From NCBI GenBank assembly GCA_944989445.1, contig CALYLW010000211.1, forward strand, positions 235,001 through 299,000: 64,000 bases of DNA. The letters are read 5' to 3'. Under the pieces are notes generated by a model. That model was not told where the DNA came from. It searched no databases and saw only the letters and a program-made list of their open reading frames with translations. The stretch is from Ampullaceana balthica. Taxonomy: Eukaryota; Mollusca; Gastropoda; Lymnaeidae. Every line of letters begins with the position of its first letter. The stretch's first letter is position 1. This document shows, in pieces, positions 11,045 to 23,526 of this stretch. The position numbers were made by a program, and so were the translations under genes.

Positions 11045-13078
11045 TATCCATCTTGGATGAGCTACGTAGACCCATCAATTGTTTAGCCTGCGGGAAAGCC
11101 CCTGGCAAAAATGGAATTCCACCAGAAGTTCTCAAATGAGGAAAAGAAATACTTTTACAGCCTTTGTATGACCTTCTCACATTGTGCTGGAAACAAAGAC
11201 AGATACCACAAGAGTTAAAAGATGCAAACATCGTTACATTGTAAAAGAATAAAGGAGACAAGATTGACTGCAATAACTATCGTTGAATCTCCTTCCTCAG
11301 TATAGTTGGAAAGGCCTTTACCAGAGTTGCATTAACACGCCTGCAGACCCTAGCATCGTGTGTACTCCCAGAATCGCAATGTGGCTTTCGAGCCGGAAGG
11401 TCAACTATTGACATGATTTTCTCTCTGCTCCAGATACAGGAGAAATGCAGGGAGCAACATATGCCTCTTTATAACTCGTTCGTTGACCTCAATAATGATT
11501 TTGATCTTATCAGCAGAAGCGACCTTTACCAGATCTTAGTCAAAATAGGCTGCCCTACACGTCTGCTTAGCATCATCAAGCAATTCCACTATAATTCTTT
11601 TTTTGTGCAGCCAAACAATGGAATTCTCTACCATTATACTTACGTAGTATTCAAACAACCAAGTCCTTCAAGACTGCACTTAAGACACATCTTTTCAAAA
11701 TTTATTTTCAAAATTAATGAAACTACATTTCTTGTAAATGATTAACGTAGCTTATGTATAATGTACTGTAATTTTTGTGTTTGTTATGATATGAAAAGTT
11801 AATTTAATACTTATAGGTATGTTATTTCTTTCATGTAAAGCGCTGTGAGCCCAGTTCCTTACTGGGATACAGCGCTATATAAATAATCAATTTATTATTA
11901 TTATTATTAACATGCAGGGCACAGTGTGCAATAACGGTGTGACCTTAGAGGCTTTCCAAGTAAGGAGTGGAGTAAAGCAAGGCTGCGTGCTGGCACCTAC
12001 TCTATTGGCAATATTCTTCTGCCTCTTACTCCAGAATGCCTTCAAGAACAACAGTGAGGGGATATACATACACCCCAGAGCTGACGAGAGATTATTCAAT
12101 ATTGCCCGACTTAGAGCCAAGACCAAAATAAGGGAGATTTTGCTGTGCAGTTCTTATTTTCAGACGATGCCGACTTAATATCTCATACAGCATACAGCCT
12201 GCAGAACCTTGTATCCTTCTTATCAGCTGCCTGCAAAGAGTTTTGCCTGACCATTAGCATAAAGAAAACCAACATTATGGCAAAGGATGCTGCCTGCCCC
12301 ACTATCATCATTGACGACTGCAACCTGCATGTTGTTGACAGTTTTACATATTTGGGATCGAACATCTCGAGCACCCTCTCAATGGAAGATGAGATTAGGG
12401 AAGGCCGCAATTGTTATGGCTAGACTGATAAAAGAGTCTGGTCCAATGCCAAACTCACAGCTAGAACTAAGCTGCATGTATACCAGGCCTGCGTACTGAA
12501 CACACTCCTCTATGGATGCGAGTCTTGGACCTCTTATACCAGGCACGAAAGGAGGCTCAATAGCTTCCACCTCAGATGCCTTCGCCGCATCCTAGACATC
12601 AAATGGAAAGAGAAAGTCCCCAACATTGAGGGTCTGGCTCAAGCAAGCATGAGCAGCATTCCTGCCGTATTAAATAAAAAATGCCTCCAATCGCTTGGAC
12701 ACATCAAGAGAATACAAACATGTCGCATACCCAACGACGTGCTATACAGCGAGCTGGCGACAGGGAAACGGTCGGTTGGTCGGCCACGTCTCAAGATACA
12801 AAGACTTTTGCAGAAGAGACATGAAGGCAGCCAAAATTGACATACAAAACAAGGAAGATCTTTCAGAGGATAGGTCCACGTGGTGACCAATAGTGAAAGA
12901 AGGGTCACTAAGAACCGAGAAACAAACCAGGCCGGAAACTGCTGAAAACAGAGCGAGGAGGAAGGCCAGGCAACACTGCCCAACCGCATTCGTGTGTGTG
13001 ACAGACAGAAGAGACTACCACTCGAAGATAGGTCTCATCAGCAACACCAGGAATTGCAATAAAGATAAAACTATATAC
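11045..13078 (+). pseudogene. Non-LTR retrotransposon (endonuclease-RT type), broken
   Basis: Reverse transcriptase of a LINE, interrupted at 11611-11908 by another retroelement tail and carrying several stops and frameshifts. Visible in order: GKAPGKNGIPPEVL (about 11090), ESQCGFRAGRSTID (about 11370), a degenerate palm motif FVDLNNDFD, then after the interruption VRSGVKQGCVLAPTLLAIFF and FSDDAD in place of the usual FADD. Further on: DSFTYLGSNIS, and the C-terminal GRPRLKIQ and DYHSKIGL segments, the latter the remnant of a zinc-finger-like tail also present in the LINE at 43.2-45.6 kb. No endonuclease domain, so it is 5'-truncated. The 3' end runs into a microsatellite. Dead copy; clade not assigned. 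Confidence 0.8.
11611..11908 (+). mobile_element. 3' end of a CR1/L2-like LINE inserted in another LINE
   Basis: Encodes a C-terminal fragment (SFKTALKTHLFK-like, in a shifted frame) followed by a 3' UTR with 'gtaaagcgctgtgagccc' and 'cagcgctatataaat', then a (TTA)n tail. 'AGCGCTATATAAAT' plus a short tandem tail is typical of L2/CR1-type 3' ends. It separates the IIKQFH and MQGTV residues of the host LINE reading frame. Confidence 0.75.
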
Positions 13079-13086
13079 ACACACAC

Positions 13087-13119
<33 letters not shown>

Positions 13120-13150
13120 CATACACACACATACATACATACATACAAAA
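13078..13150. repeat. (CA)n/(GCAC)n/(CATA)n microsatellite
   Basis: Runs of CACACG, GCACGCAC, CACACA and ATACATAC directly at the 3' end of the LINE; probably expanded from its tail. Confidence 0.85.
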
Positions 13151-13539
13151 CTAATACTTTCCAAAATATTTTGTTAAAATGTGTAAGATGTTCTAACAAT
13201 CCTAATCCAAAAAAATTTACAATGACAACTTTTTAAAAAAAAACACCGATAGCCCTTTTCACGATGGTGGATAATAGTTGGTAACATTCTCTTTGAATGG
13301 CAGTGTTAAGGTCTCTTGGTCAAGACATTTCTTTTACCCACCATCTTTTTTTAAATGACCATGGAATAGAACCATGTAGTAGGGTGATCTTCTTTATCAA
13401 TGACACCTTCCTTATCCATGCGCTCAGAGCTTTCTTGAGGTCATCTCGAAATACTGCCCCCCTCCTTTTTTTCTCCCTTGACACTCTTCAATTTGTATTT
13501 CTCTATATGTCTTTTTCATTTTACTTATGATCTTTATTA

Positions 13540-13690
13540 GACTGCATATGATACCTCCTCATATTCACTATTTCCTTTGCAAAATTACGATTTACCAGTT
13601 ATTGACTGGTATGTCCGTTTAATTTGCCCAGCAGTTACACTAAAACTTACACTACAATTTCATATCATTAATGTCATTTCAGCCTAGACC
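13540..13690. repeat. Dispersed repeat, second copy
   Basis: Partner of 8163-8300 ('cctcatattcac', 'gtttaatttgcccagc'). The rest of 13150-13990 holds no recognisable gene. Confidence 0.45.
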
Positions 13691-13989
13691 AGAAAACCAT
13701 TGTTTTATTGTTGTTATTTAAAAAGTAAGAAGAATAATAATGTTAATTAAGTTATATTTTCCATTTCCACCTCATATCATAGAACTACATTTCTTAAAAA
13801 ACTGGTTCACATTGACAAGTTAAGTAACACATAAAAGTTACATATGAAATTTATGTCCTTAAACTCGAGGTTTGGAAGTATTTTCCTTTACTCTATATCG
13901 GATGTGGTACTTATTACTGTTCTTCTTTCACTTTTATTTTTAATCGACCCGGGAATATGAAACTTGCTGCTTGACTCACTCTTAGAGAG

Positions 13990-14125
13990 AACCACCATGT
14001 AAGCCTGCACTAGAATTAACTCAGCCAGCCAAGCTTTGCTGTGTTCTTCCACTCTCCCGTGTTTGTTAGCGCCACGACGCGTGTTGTAGTAGTATTCACT
14101 GGGTCAATAGAAGAATGCGGTGCAA
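13990..14125 (+). other. Possible first exon (5' UTR) with strong donor
   Basis: A locally GC-richer, apparently single-copy stretch ends in AATCTAAG|gtgagtag, a near-consensus splice donor. Just upstream is a short ATG frame (MRCKSK). Joining this in phase 0 to the K+ channel exon at 51846 would hit a stop after five codons, so as an exon of that gene it could only be leader. No promoter motif is certain. Speculative. Confidence 0.2.
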
Positions 14126-14925
14126 ATCTAAGGTGAGTAGACAGTAGCTAGCCGTGGCCTCCTTCTTTGTTTACAATTTTCGTACAGATCTCGAGAGAAT
14201 TATTAAGAGTTGTGTTTACAGTGACTCTATTCTGTGATTATTAGTAGTCATGATATAATGGGCCATTTCCACTGTCATCAAGTGTTTCTTAATTACCCTA
14301 TGAAATCATTGGTAGAATATGTTTCAGCTTGTGGTTAAAAAACAAACTTCAATTTTTTTCTATATTGATACTATTTGCAGTATTGTTTTTATATGTAAGA
14401 GAAATGTTTCTGAGTTAAAGAAGAAATCGTAATATATTATTTCATTGTGTAAATTTATATTCAATTAGTATTGCTTTTTTTTTACTGATTTGTACATAAT
14501 TTAAGATAAAAATTATTATTTTTCTAACCACTCAATTGTGTCTCTTTAAATCTATTTAAAGTCCACTTTTTATAATGAAGTATGAAGTGCCATTTAGTAT
14601 ATAAGTCTAATTCAATAAAAAGAAAGTTGACATGTGAATTAAACTGATATATAATTTTTAATTTAATTTTGTACAAACCAGTAAGTAAACGTTTCCATGT
14701 CACTAAATGAATCTGCATGTGTATTTTTAGATTTAAATATATTTTAAATCATTTTCATCATTAAATTACTCATACTATACGCATCAAAATATATCCAAAG
14801 ATAAATATATCCGTTTAACATAAGTGCCTTCGAATAACCTTTAATACTTTTAAGTCCACACACTCGCCTCATCATATGATTATTGGTGACTTATCAGCTT
14901 TTCGTCTTGTGTACATTATTGTTTC
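14126..14925. other. AT-rich DNA, nothing recognised
   Basis: No ORF or repeat recognised; the short minus-strand frame at 14524-14718 has no recognisable feature. Confidence 0.5.
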
Positions 14926-14935
14926 CATTAGAATT

Positions 14936-15261
14936 CAGGGCTTCTCAAAGCGGTGGTCCGCGGACCGGTGCCGGTCCGTGGGGTGGTCCGCGGACCGGTG
15001 CCGGTCCGTGGGCCTTCCGCTGCCGGTCCACAGAAGTTATCAAGAAAGGACAGAAAAATATAATTATATTCCTCCATTGCAACCATTAATACTAACCCTA
15101 TAGAATATTTTTCGGCAATAACCAAATAAAAAGGAAAACAATTAAAATAAAATAAATTACATTTCGCTATCACGTCAGTAGAGGGAAAATAGTTCACCAG
15201 TCCCTGGTGCATTCGAAAAATTCATGCTGGTCCACCATACTAAAAAGTTTGAGAAGTACTG
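14936..15261. mobile_element. hAT-like MITE (CTTCTCAAA ends)
   Basis: Left end CAGGGCTTCTCAAAG, right end TTTGAGAAGTACTG. Flanks CATTAGAA (14926-14933) and CATTAGAT (15262-15269) look like an 8-bp target-site duplication, with two extra bases at the left. Inside, 'gtggtccgcggaccggtgcc' occurs twice in tandem (about 29-bp period). Confidence 0.7.
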
Positions 15262-15269
15262 CATTAGAT

Positions 15270-16880
15270 GACCAAGTGCACTCTTGGCACCCACCGAGTA
15301 GTTCAGCCCACGTATTGAGAGTACCTTAAATACTTAGGCTTTAAACCCTCACTCTGAAAGTAGGTAACTTAATAACTCCTTTTCATAATAACCCCCTTAT
15401 CAGACCAAGTGGGGCAAGTGAAGTAGCGTTCACAAGTTTCATTGAGCCACCACTAACGAGCAATGGATTGTGTGTTCCATTGCCATCTATTATAGATTCA
15501 CACATTTGAGAGAGACTCAGTAAGACCCCCTTGGACGCTGGCTATTTGATGTTAACATTACGTTTGCACTACAAGTCAAAGTATATTGAAAATGTATGAG
15601 GCGTAAGTTGCCAGGACACAGCTTCAGTTACATAATCTATATTTCTCTTTTCGGGTCTCTGATTGATGATTTATTTATAGCGTTCGTGCATAAACAGCGC
15701 TGTTGGTTTCTAAGATTCAGTGGCTACACATCACCAACATGTGTAGTAGGCTCTGACATATTGATTTCCTTCTTTTTTCCTTTATCTATTTCCCTGTCAA
15801 CATTCGAACTATTTAAAAACAGAAACCCTTATTTTAACCGTTCATTTGCGCTAAATGCTTCTTATAACCCGCTACAATCATCCATATCGTGTGTGTATAG
15901 CAGACGGTAAGTCGATATCCGTGTTTACCTTTCTCTACCTGATCTCAGTAAACACATTGTGACAGATGCTTTGCCTCGATCCAACATCTTTTTTGGTTAA
16001 ACCTATGAAGGTTCTTACTGACATTTATTCACTCTTATCAAATGATAATGTTTGCAAAACGCGAACAACAAATCAAAATGTATAATTGCTAACATAGCTA
16101 AGATTACTCTAAAATTCCATAGATTTGCAAAAAATATAATTCTAAGCAAGGGATGGTGCTAAACATTTCCCTTTAAAAAACAAATAATATTTTAATATTA
16201 AAGCAAATTTTCAAAGCTCAATAAAATAAGGAAATGATGTTTTAAAAAAATAAGTCCAGGCTGCAATATAAAGCAGCAATGACCTTGAATCAAAGGTAAC
16301 CAGCAGCCTGAGAATTATAAACAACAATAAAATTATTTTTTGTAAAGATAAGTTCTTTCTCGGGAATAAGAGCGCAGCTCATTCAAGTCGGGAAAATGCA
16401 TGCTAGAGCAGGATTAACTTCTCGGGTAATTCTTTGTAAGCCATTTTTTAATTTTTAAAGTTTTAGTTTTAGCCATGCAAATATGTGAAACAAGTGTTCT
16501 TTAAGTAGGCCAGTTCTTACGTTTTGAGCTAAGGAAGTTTAGCCAATCAATTAAGTAAAAGCAATGCGTCAAATCACCACCAATAGAAAATATTGTGGAG
16601 AAATAATTGTGTATTTGGTAATGCCGTGTGCCATTATGTATCTTCTTAGTTATCTAATTTATTATACCTGTGTTGCCTGAAGAAACCAGGAAAGCCAACA
16701 CTTTATCAACATTTAAAACTCAATATAATAGTAATAAGTCTAATGAACTAAAAATGGCTAAAGTGAGTTTTGGTCTCAACCATAAATGGGGTTATTTGTA
16801 GAGAACCGTTGTTATATACATAAACCATAGTAACCCTATATCACTTCTTGTCTCAAGTGCTCATCATCATGTAACAATTA
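15270..16880. other. Unique-looking DNA, no gene recognised
   Basis: A 104-codon frame at 15596-15910 (plus) is hydrophobic and Ser/Phe-rich but has no recognisable domain, no splice context and no sign of coding use. I see no repeat shared with the rest of the window. Confidence 0.45.
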
Positions 16881-16891
16881 AGTCCATAGTG

Positions 16892-17229
16892 CAGGGGTCG
16901 GGAAACCATGGCTCACGATCCAGATGTGGCTCTATTGATGGCTGCATCTGGCTCTCAGACAAATGTTTCATTATTTATATTTTAAAAAAGTTTATTCAGA
17001 TTTATTTGATCTACATATTAATTGCATGGACCAAAAATAGCATAACAATGTTCTTTAAAAGAATTCAGAGACATAATTATTGTACCTTTAGTGTTGAAAT
17101 TACATAAAATGCACACATTTACTTCAATTTTTTAGTTTTAAACATAATTTATGGCTCACACAGAATTTCTTTTCAAAATATGTGGTGTTTATGGTTCTTT
17201 CTCTCAGACAAAAAGTTTCCCGACCCCTG
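16892..17229. mobile_element. hAT MITE with perfect 8-bp TSD, family GGGAAACC copy 1
   Basis: Ends CAGGGGTCGGGAAACCATGG and its complement GTTTCCCGACCCCTG. Flanked by CCATAGTG at 16884-16891 and 17230-17237, identical. 338 bp, no transposase. The second copy lies at 36815-37096. Confidence 0.92.
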
Positions 17230-17482
17230 CCATAGTGTAATTCTCTCTCTTTTTTCTCCAACATAGCTGTGGTACAGTAACTGCTAATTCCCTCGTCCTC
17301 TCGATAATCATCTCCAACACTCTACGCCGTGGTCTGGTCTCAGTTCGTGTCCACTGTCCAGTCTCAACTGAAATTTTGTTGTTGTTGTCAGTTCTGAGCA
17401 CCGGTGAAACGCATATCCCCCCCCCCGACACACACTCATCCGATGTAACCGATCAATAAAAGTGTCATGTGGTAACCAACTA

Positions 17483-19065
17483 CAGTGGAACCTCTAATAA
17501 CGAGATTAATTCGTTCCAGAATCTTACTCGTTGAGCGAAACACTCGTCTGACGAAAATGTGTCGCACCCGTTTCGTAGATATGCTCGAAATTCCCTTTGA
17601 AGCATCCATCTCCTTAATTTTGTTTTTTTTTCCTTGATAATAGTACAGATCGTTAATGTTGACCGATGTATGTGCGCTCTAGATTAGCCATGCTCACACC
17701 TTGTTCTCGCTTTTCAATAATTATACGTTTTATTTAAACATTTATTTTTTCTCTCTTATGATTATCTTCTTATTGTTTTTTCTTCAAAGACATTTTAGCA
17801 CATGTTATTACACTTTGCACATAAAAAATACGAATACTGTCTGAATACAAAATTTGTAAAAACGGGTGCTAACAAACAAAAACAAAACGCTAACAGACCG
17901 AGTGCTAAACACAGACTAATGCACCGACCCACGCATAAATGTATGGAATAAAATAAACCCGTAAAAAACAACGTTTTGACTATAAATCCTTTACCAACGA
18001 GACATAACTAAAAGAATGTTCCTTATAATACGCTGCGCAAGACAATAAAAAATCCAAAATTTTAGTTATGTCTCGGAAAACATGTTTTAATATAATGCGC
18101 ACCGATCGGGAATATATTTTTTTAAAGTATCGTCAATATAATATGCACTACACAGCGCGACAGGAAATATTGTTCAATATAATACGCACCGCGATACTCG
18201 AGCACAAAAATTAACATGCTACATAGAGATAAATAGAGATAATCTAAAAATTCATTTAATTTAATTACGGTACATTCGAATAATCTGAAATTTTGAGACA
18301 TGTTTATCATCGGCACGAGTCTGTCTGAAAAATTTCAGCTCGCTAGCTTATGAAGAAGTGGGTAAAAAATCGATCCAAAGTTTTTTCGGCACCGCCCGCC
18401 TGAAGCAGACACCACTAGTTAATATAAAGGATTTTATTTTAAAAAACGTTAAAAAAAACAAAAAACTTTTGGACTATAAATCCTTTATATAGGAGAAATA
18501 ACTAAAAGAATGTTCATTATAATACGCAGCACACGACAATCAAAAAAAATATTTTTTTTAGTTATGTCTAGTAAAACATGCTTAATATAATGCGCACCGA
18601 TTAGGAATATGTTTATAAAAAGTATTGTCAATAAAATACGCAACTTATTGCGCGACAGGAAAGGTTGTTCAATATAATACGCACCACGACACTATAGCAA
18701 AAAAAATGTAACATGTTACACAGAGATAAATTAAGATAATCTAAAAATTCATTAATTTAATTACGGTACTTTCGATTTAACTTAAATTTTGATACGTCGT
18801 TTTTATCATCGGTAAGAAACTGCCAGCAAAATAAGTTCAGCTCGCTAGCTTACGAGGAAGTGGGATAAAAATCGATCCAAAGTTTTGGCGACAATCAAGC
18901 AAGCAAGCAAGGGTTCAAACAAACAGATACCACGAGTTAATATAAATGATTTTAAAAAAGGGACTTTCCTTTTCTGCGTAACTCGTGCGAAATGTCGCTC
19001 GTTAAAGGATAAACTTTTTCACATATTTTGCTCGTTATGCGAATTACTCGTTATGAGAGGTTCGT
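17483..19065. mobile_element. Tc1/mariner-like element remnant split by two units
   Basis: Left end TA|CAGTGGAACCTCTAATAACG, right end CGTTATGAGAGGTTC with its last bases lost. The inner parts pair as well ('ctcgttgagcgaaac', 'actcgtgcgaaatg'). TA at the left flank and CAGTGGAACCTC-type ends fit Tc1/mariner relatives. Between the ends lie two AT-rich units (17950-18955). No transposase frame. Confidence 0.55.
17950..18955 (-). repeat. Two tandem units, divergent CCTTTATA subfamily
   Basis: Units at about 17957-18434 and 18440-18955. Each opens 'gactataaatcctttat' + 'gagacataactaaaag' and closes 'agttaatataaaggatttta', the same ends as the 500-bp CCCTTATA family with one base changed. The core is a fourth type ('aatataatgcgcaccgat', 'cgcgacaggaaa', 'attcaatataatacgcacc'), followed by the shared 'aatttaattacggtac' module. 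Confidence 0.75.
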
Positions 19066-19848
19066 ATCTCTATCTCCCGCCCCACTTTCTTTTTTTAAAT
19101 TACAAAAATTGCATTTCTCATACGCTCGCAAGCCAGATGAATACGGAACACCCAGTCTCACCCTTGTAACATGTCATACTGACGTACCGAAATATTTTTT
19201 TCTACAAATTCAACCCTTGGAAGTATTATGTAACCAATAAAAAAATGGTGAATTTTTAAAAAAAAATGATACAGTTATTACAAAAATAAATAAATGGCAC
19301 AAATACTTAACAAAAACATAGCATAGTCTAATTCTTTATAAGGAATTACTTGTCAACCCAGACTGTCTGTGGCAGCCCTCAATGTAAACAAGTAAACCAA
19401 TTCATTCTATCAATTTTACACCACTTCAACCCTGATCGCAGCAATTTTGCAAGATTTTTTTCTGATTAACGGAAAATTTACTGCTCACAGCTGTCAGCCC
19501 AACAGCACAGGTGGAAATCCAATGAAAACATAAGTATACATCCTTACCGGCAATAACATTTAATAACTAAAGATGATAACTGTACACAGCAAGCATGAAG
19601 GACTTGGGATAAAATGAAATAACTAATCAGATCGTAGAATACGATAATTATTTTCAAACAAAAATACTTTCAAAATGTTAATTTTATCTTAATAAAATAG
19701 GATTCACTTACTAAATTTCTTGAAGATAAGTAACAAAAAACCGTTGCTAAGCAGCGGTGTGGCGTGGGTATGTGCCGCCCGGGGCAGAACCCAAATTTGC
19801 CGCCCACACCCACCCCACCCCCGCCCGAAAAATATGTTAATGCTATAA

Positions 19849-20266
19849 GGGTCCGTCCATAAATAACGTCACGCACTTAGGGGGAGGGGGGTCCACACAT
19901 TTGTGAAGATGTGTGACGAGGGGGGGTGAGTTTAAGAATTGTGACGTCACGTCAAAAAACGCTACTTTAAATCAAAGTTCCACTTTAAATTAAATATTCG
20001 ATTTCTTACTATTTATTTTATAAAGTTTTACATGGATTCACGCATGTTACGATATTAGAGTGCAGCCTTACACTAAATACATACTCAAATGACAATAAAT
20101 TGATTTTAAACATGCTCATTTTCAAATAGAAAATACTGCTTTTAGGGGGAGGGGTCACAGCTTTGTGATTTCATATTGTAAGGGACGTCTAAGTTTTTTG
20201 TGCGACGAGAGGTTGGGGGGGGGGTAAATCTGCAAAAATCGCCTGACGTCATTTATGGACGGCCCC
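19849..20266. mobile_element. MITE with GGTCCGTCCATAAATAACGTC ends
   Basis: Left AGGGTCCGTCCATAAATAAC, right GACGTCATTTATGGACGGCC. About 418 bp with G-rich GTGACGAGGGGGG motifs. Same family as 2437, 38300 and 40048. Confidence 0.75.
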
Positions 20267-21044
20267 TAAAGTAAAGATACCAGGTAGTCTTTTATTAGAG
20301 AGTAATAATTATCTAAGGACACAATACGTTTTATGTTAAAAATAAAGAATTTCTTGAATAAAATTGAAGTTTTATGTTTTTCCTCACAATCTTTCATGTA
20401 TCAATGTTTTCAGCCATACCATGCTATAGCCAAAATAACTATTGATTGGATAATCTTGGTGTATTCGTTATTGATCTTAATTAATTTTTTATTAACTTAA
20501 TTTTAAAGAAGCTATTTTAACACATTGTATTATTTAAGACAATGTTCGAATTAATTATATCATTTTAGGCAGGGTAATTTCTAGCCTAAATATGTTTAAA
20601 ACTGAATAAATTAAGTGGTCTTGAATTCATATAATTATTTGTTTACCTTGGTGTTAAAATATTCCTTGTTTGACAATGACAAGTAAGATATTTTGTATAC
20701 TCTAATTTGAAGGCATTGAAGGCAAAATTTCAAAAACCAGTATATTAGCTGGTGTACGAAAATCATATCTATTTTCTAAATTCGAAATAACTGCCAAAAA
20801 CTCACATGAATTTCTACAGTAATCTCTTGTTATTAATATGAAGAATAAAACTTTATTCTCAACTGTTTTTCTTCACAGCATGGATTCATATTCGCTTCGA
20901 TCACCAAAATTTGCTCTCTTGCTCTTTGATTAGAACATTTGATTAAAACAATGAGGTTTCCACATACAGTTTTATTAAATTTCAAGCATCCTTTAGTATT
21001 TCATTAGTTTCTCTGTGAGAAGCCTCTGTTAAGCATTTTTAACA

Positions 21045-21317
21045 CTATACGTTTGTAAATAATTTCGGGCATCTTTGACATAAATTATAAATTAGAAAAT
21101 AAAAAGATTTTTTTGTCACCAGCAAAGTTCCTGCGTCTGTTCGTTTGAGCTTTTTGTCTGAATCTATCAATTCTTCCATAGCTTTAAAAATAATCTCAAA
21201 ATGGCTCCATGGTATATTCACTATTGTGTATCCTGAATTCTGTTTAATGCATTGCTTGTAGAAGCAATTTGATATTCCAAACGAAGTATGGACATGGAAA
21301 AGAATGCGTAACAACAT
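21045..21317 (-). pseudogene. hAT transposase fragment
   Basis: Frame contains IPWSHFEIIFKAMEEL and IDSDKKLKRTDAGTLL, in the place where ZMYM1-like hAT transposases have a TRWS...A..AL segment. The same DNA recurs inverted at about 58190-58640 in the second copy. Stops on both sides; not functional. Confidence 0.5.
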
Positions 21318-21800
21318 TCTAGTGTACTAAAACAGTTAGAGTTAGAGAGTTCGTTTCAGGAGTATCATGTAAAAAAAAATTTATTAAATGATTTTTTGAG
21401 CGAGATTTGACATTGACATTTAATTTATTGCGTCCTTCTTGAACTCAGCCATGAAGAAATATTAAGATAATAATAAGATAATCATTAATTTAAATTAAAA
21501 ATCATTTCAGAAATTTCGTAAGAACCTCTTGTCACTTTGTTTTGTTCTTTATTAATAGTCTATTCTTTTTATACAATTTATGATTCTTTCCAATTGCAAA
21601 AAAAATTGGTAATGTTGAGCACTTGTTCATGAGTGGCTACTTTTGTGTTAATGTGTGCCAAGTTTTAATGCCATTAGAAAAGCAATTTTATTTATTATTA
21701 TTTTTATTTATTCCACAAAATAAAGACATTAACATTAAAATAATTTTGCTTGGAAAGAACGGACCATATAAGTACGCCAACAACTTTGTTCCAGTCGTTT

Positions 21801-23517
21801 CATCCATCCATCCCTGTGGCGCTACAGCCCATTTAGGGCTTGGGCCTGCCTCACGACCTCCTTCCACTCAGTCCTTATCAACGCCTTTATTTTACAATAT
21901 TGGATGCCCAGTTGTTGTAGATCTTTCTCTATGTCATCCATCCACCTAAGCCTAGGTCTTCCCTTGAGCCGTTCTCCTCTGGGGTTTTGGTGGTGTACCA
22001 TCTTTACTCCTCTATCATTTGACATTCTTTCTAGGTGTCCTGCCCAGCGCAGTCTGCCCTTTTTTATTTCTGCAACTATTGTGGTATCCTTATATAGATT
22101 GTATAGTTCATGGTTGGTTCTTATTCTCCATCCGAACTCATCCTTTGTTGGTCCATATATTTTCCTGAGAACTTTCCTCTCCCATGTATTTAACAGGTTT
22201 TCTGCAGTTTTTGTCAAGGTCCAAGTTTCACTTGCATATGTTACAGCTGGTCTGATGACAGTTTTATAAAGAGTTTTCTTTGTTTCCCTTGTAATATTTT
22301 AGTTTTTGAGGATATTCTGGCTACTAAAATATGCTCTATTACCGGCTGATATTCTTTCTTTAATTTCTATCATTAATTCATTCCTTTCATTTAGTATTGA
22401 TCCTAGGTATTTGAATTGATTTACTTTTTCAAAAGTCTGGTTCCTAATTTTAATGTCTTCACCTGTCCTTTCTTCTCTTTCTAGGGTCATGTATTTTGTT
22501 TTTTGGTTGTTGACTTCCAGCCCTGCTTGCAGTGATGCGTCTTCTAATTCAATGTATGACTTTGATATGTCTTTAGTACTTTTAGCAAGCAGGGCTATGT
22601 CATCAGCATATGCAAGGTACTGGATGGGTTGGCTATAGAAAGTGGCAATAGCTTTTGGTTCTTGAGTTTCCCTCAGGAAGTATCCAGTTATTGTTCCTCG
22701 AGTGTCAATATTTATGTTTCTAATAACTCTTTCTAACGTTAAGTTAAAGAGCATACAAGACAGTGAGTCTCCCTGCCTTAGTCCTTGTCTAATCCTAAAT
22801 TCCCTTGAGTATTCTCCTTGAACCTTAACTTAGCTTCTTGAGTTGTTCAGCGTGACATATATCATTCTTGTCAGTTTGTTGGGTATGCCAAACTCCTGCA
22901 GCGTTTCATATAGATATTTCCTTTTGATGCTGTCATAGGCCATTTTATAATCTACATATAGTTGATGCACTGGGATGTCATAGCATTCATAGCACTTCTC
23001 TAATATGCATCTGATGGTGAAAATTTGATCAGTCGTTGATCTGTTTTGTCTGAATCCACATTGGTAGTCTCCTAATATTTCTTCAGCATATGGATGTAGT
23101 CTTTTGGCTATAAGTTTTGTCAGTATTTTGTAGGAAACGTTTAATATGGAGATTCCTTTGTAATTTTTGCACTGAAGTTTGGATCCTTTCTTGTGTATTG
23201 GGGTTATTAATGCCGTTTCCAATTCTGTTGGTATTTTCTCTTCTTGCCAGATTCTAGTTAAGAGATTATGTATCTGAATGTGTAGTTCTCCTCCTCCATA
23301 CTTAATAAGTTCTGCTGTGATGAGATCTTCTCCAGGGGCTTTGTGATTTTTCATATGATTGATTACTTCTTTAGCTTCTTCTAATGTTGGCGGGTTTATA
23401 AAAGGGTCTGGTCCTCCATGTGGTGGTTGGTAATCATCATCTTGTCCATTATCTGTATTCAGTATGCCCTCAAAAGATTTAACCCATCTCTCCAATACTT
23501 TACTATTTTCTGTGATT
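21801..23517 (-). pseudogene. 5'-truncated LINE reverse transcriptase with 9-bp TSD
   Basis: Flanked by CAGTCGTTT at 21792-21800 and 23518-23526. On the minus strand three frames in series (23495-22830, 22754-22299, 22217-21822) give a nearly complete RT: KNHKAPGEDLITAELIKYGG, GFRQNRSTTDQIFTIR, the palm motif LYVDYKMAYDSI, then YLAYADDIALLAKS with the catalytic DD, and the C-terminal RLRWAGHLERM and GRPRLRWMDDI. Stops and frameshifts near 22830 and 22260 kill it. The 3' end is a GGATGGATGGATG-type tail at 21801-21813. No endonuclease domain, so truncated on insertion. Non-LTR endonuclease-RT class; clade not assigned. Confidence 0.9.
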
Positions 23518-23526
23518 CAGTCGTTT

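Noticed and set aside
12145..12423. Separate short genes in several frames at 12.1-13.2 kb
   Set aside because: They are overlapping or shadow frames of one broken LINE reverse transcriptase.
15596..15910. 104-codon hydrophobic ORF
   Set aside because: No recognisable membrane protein family, no splice or promoter context; likely chance in AT-rich DNA.
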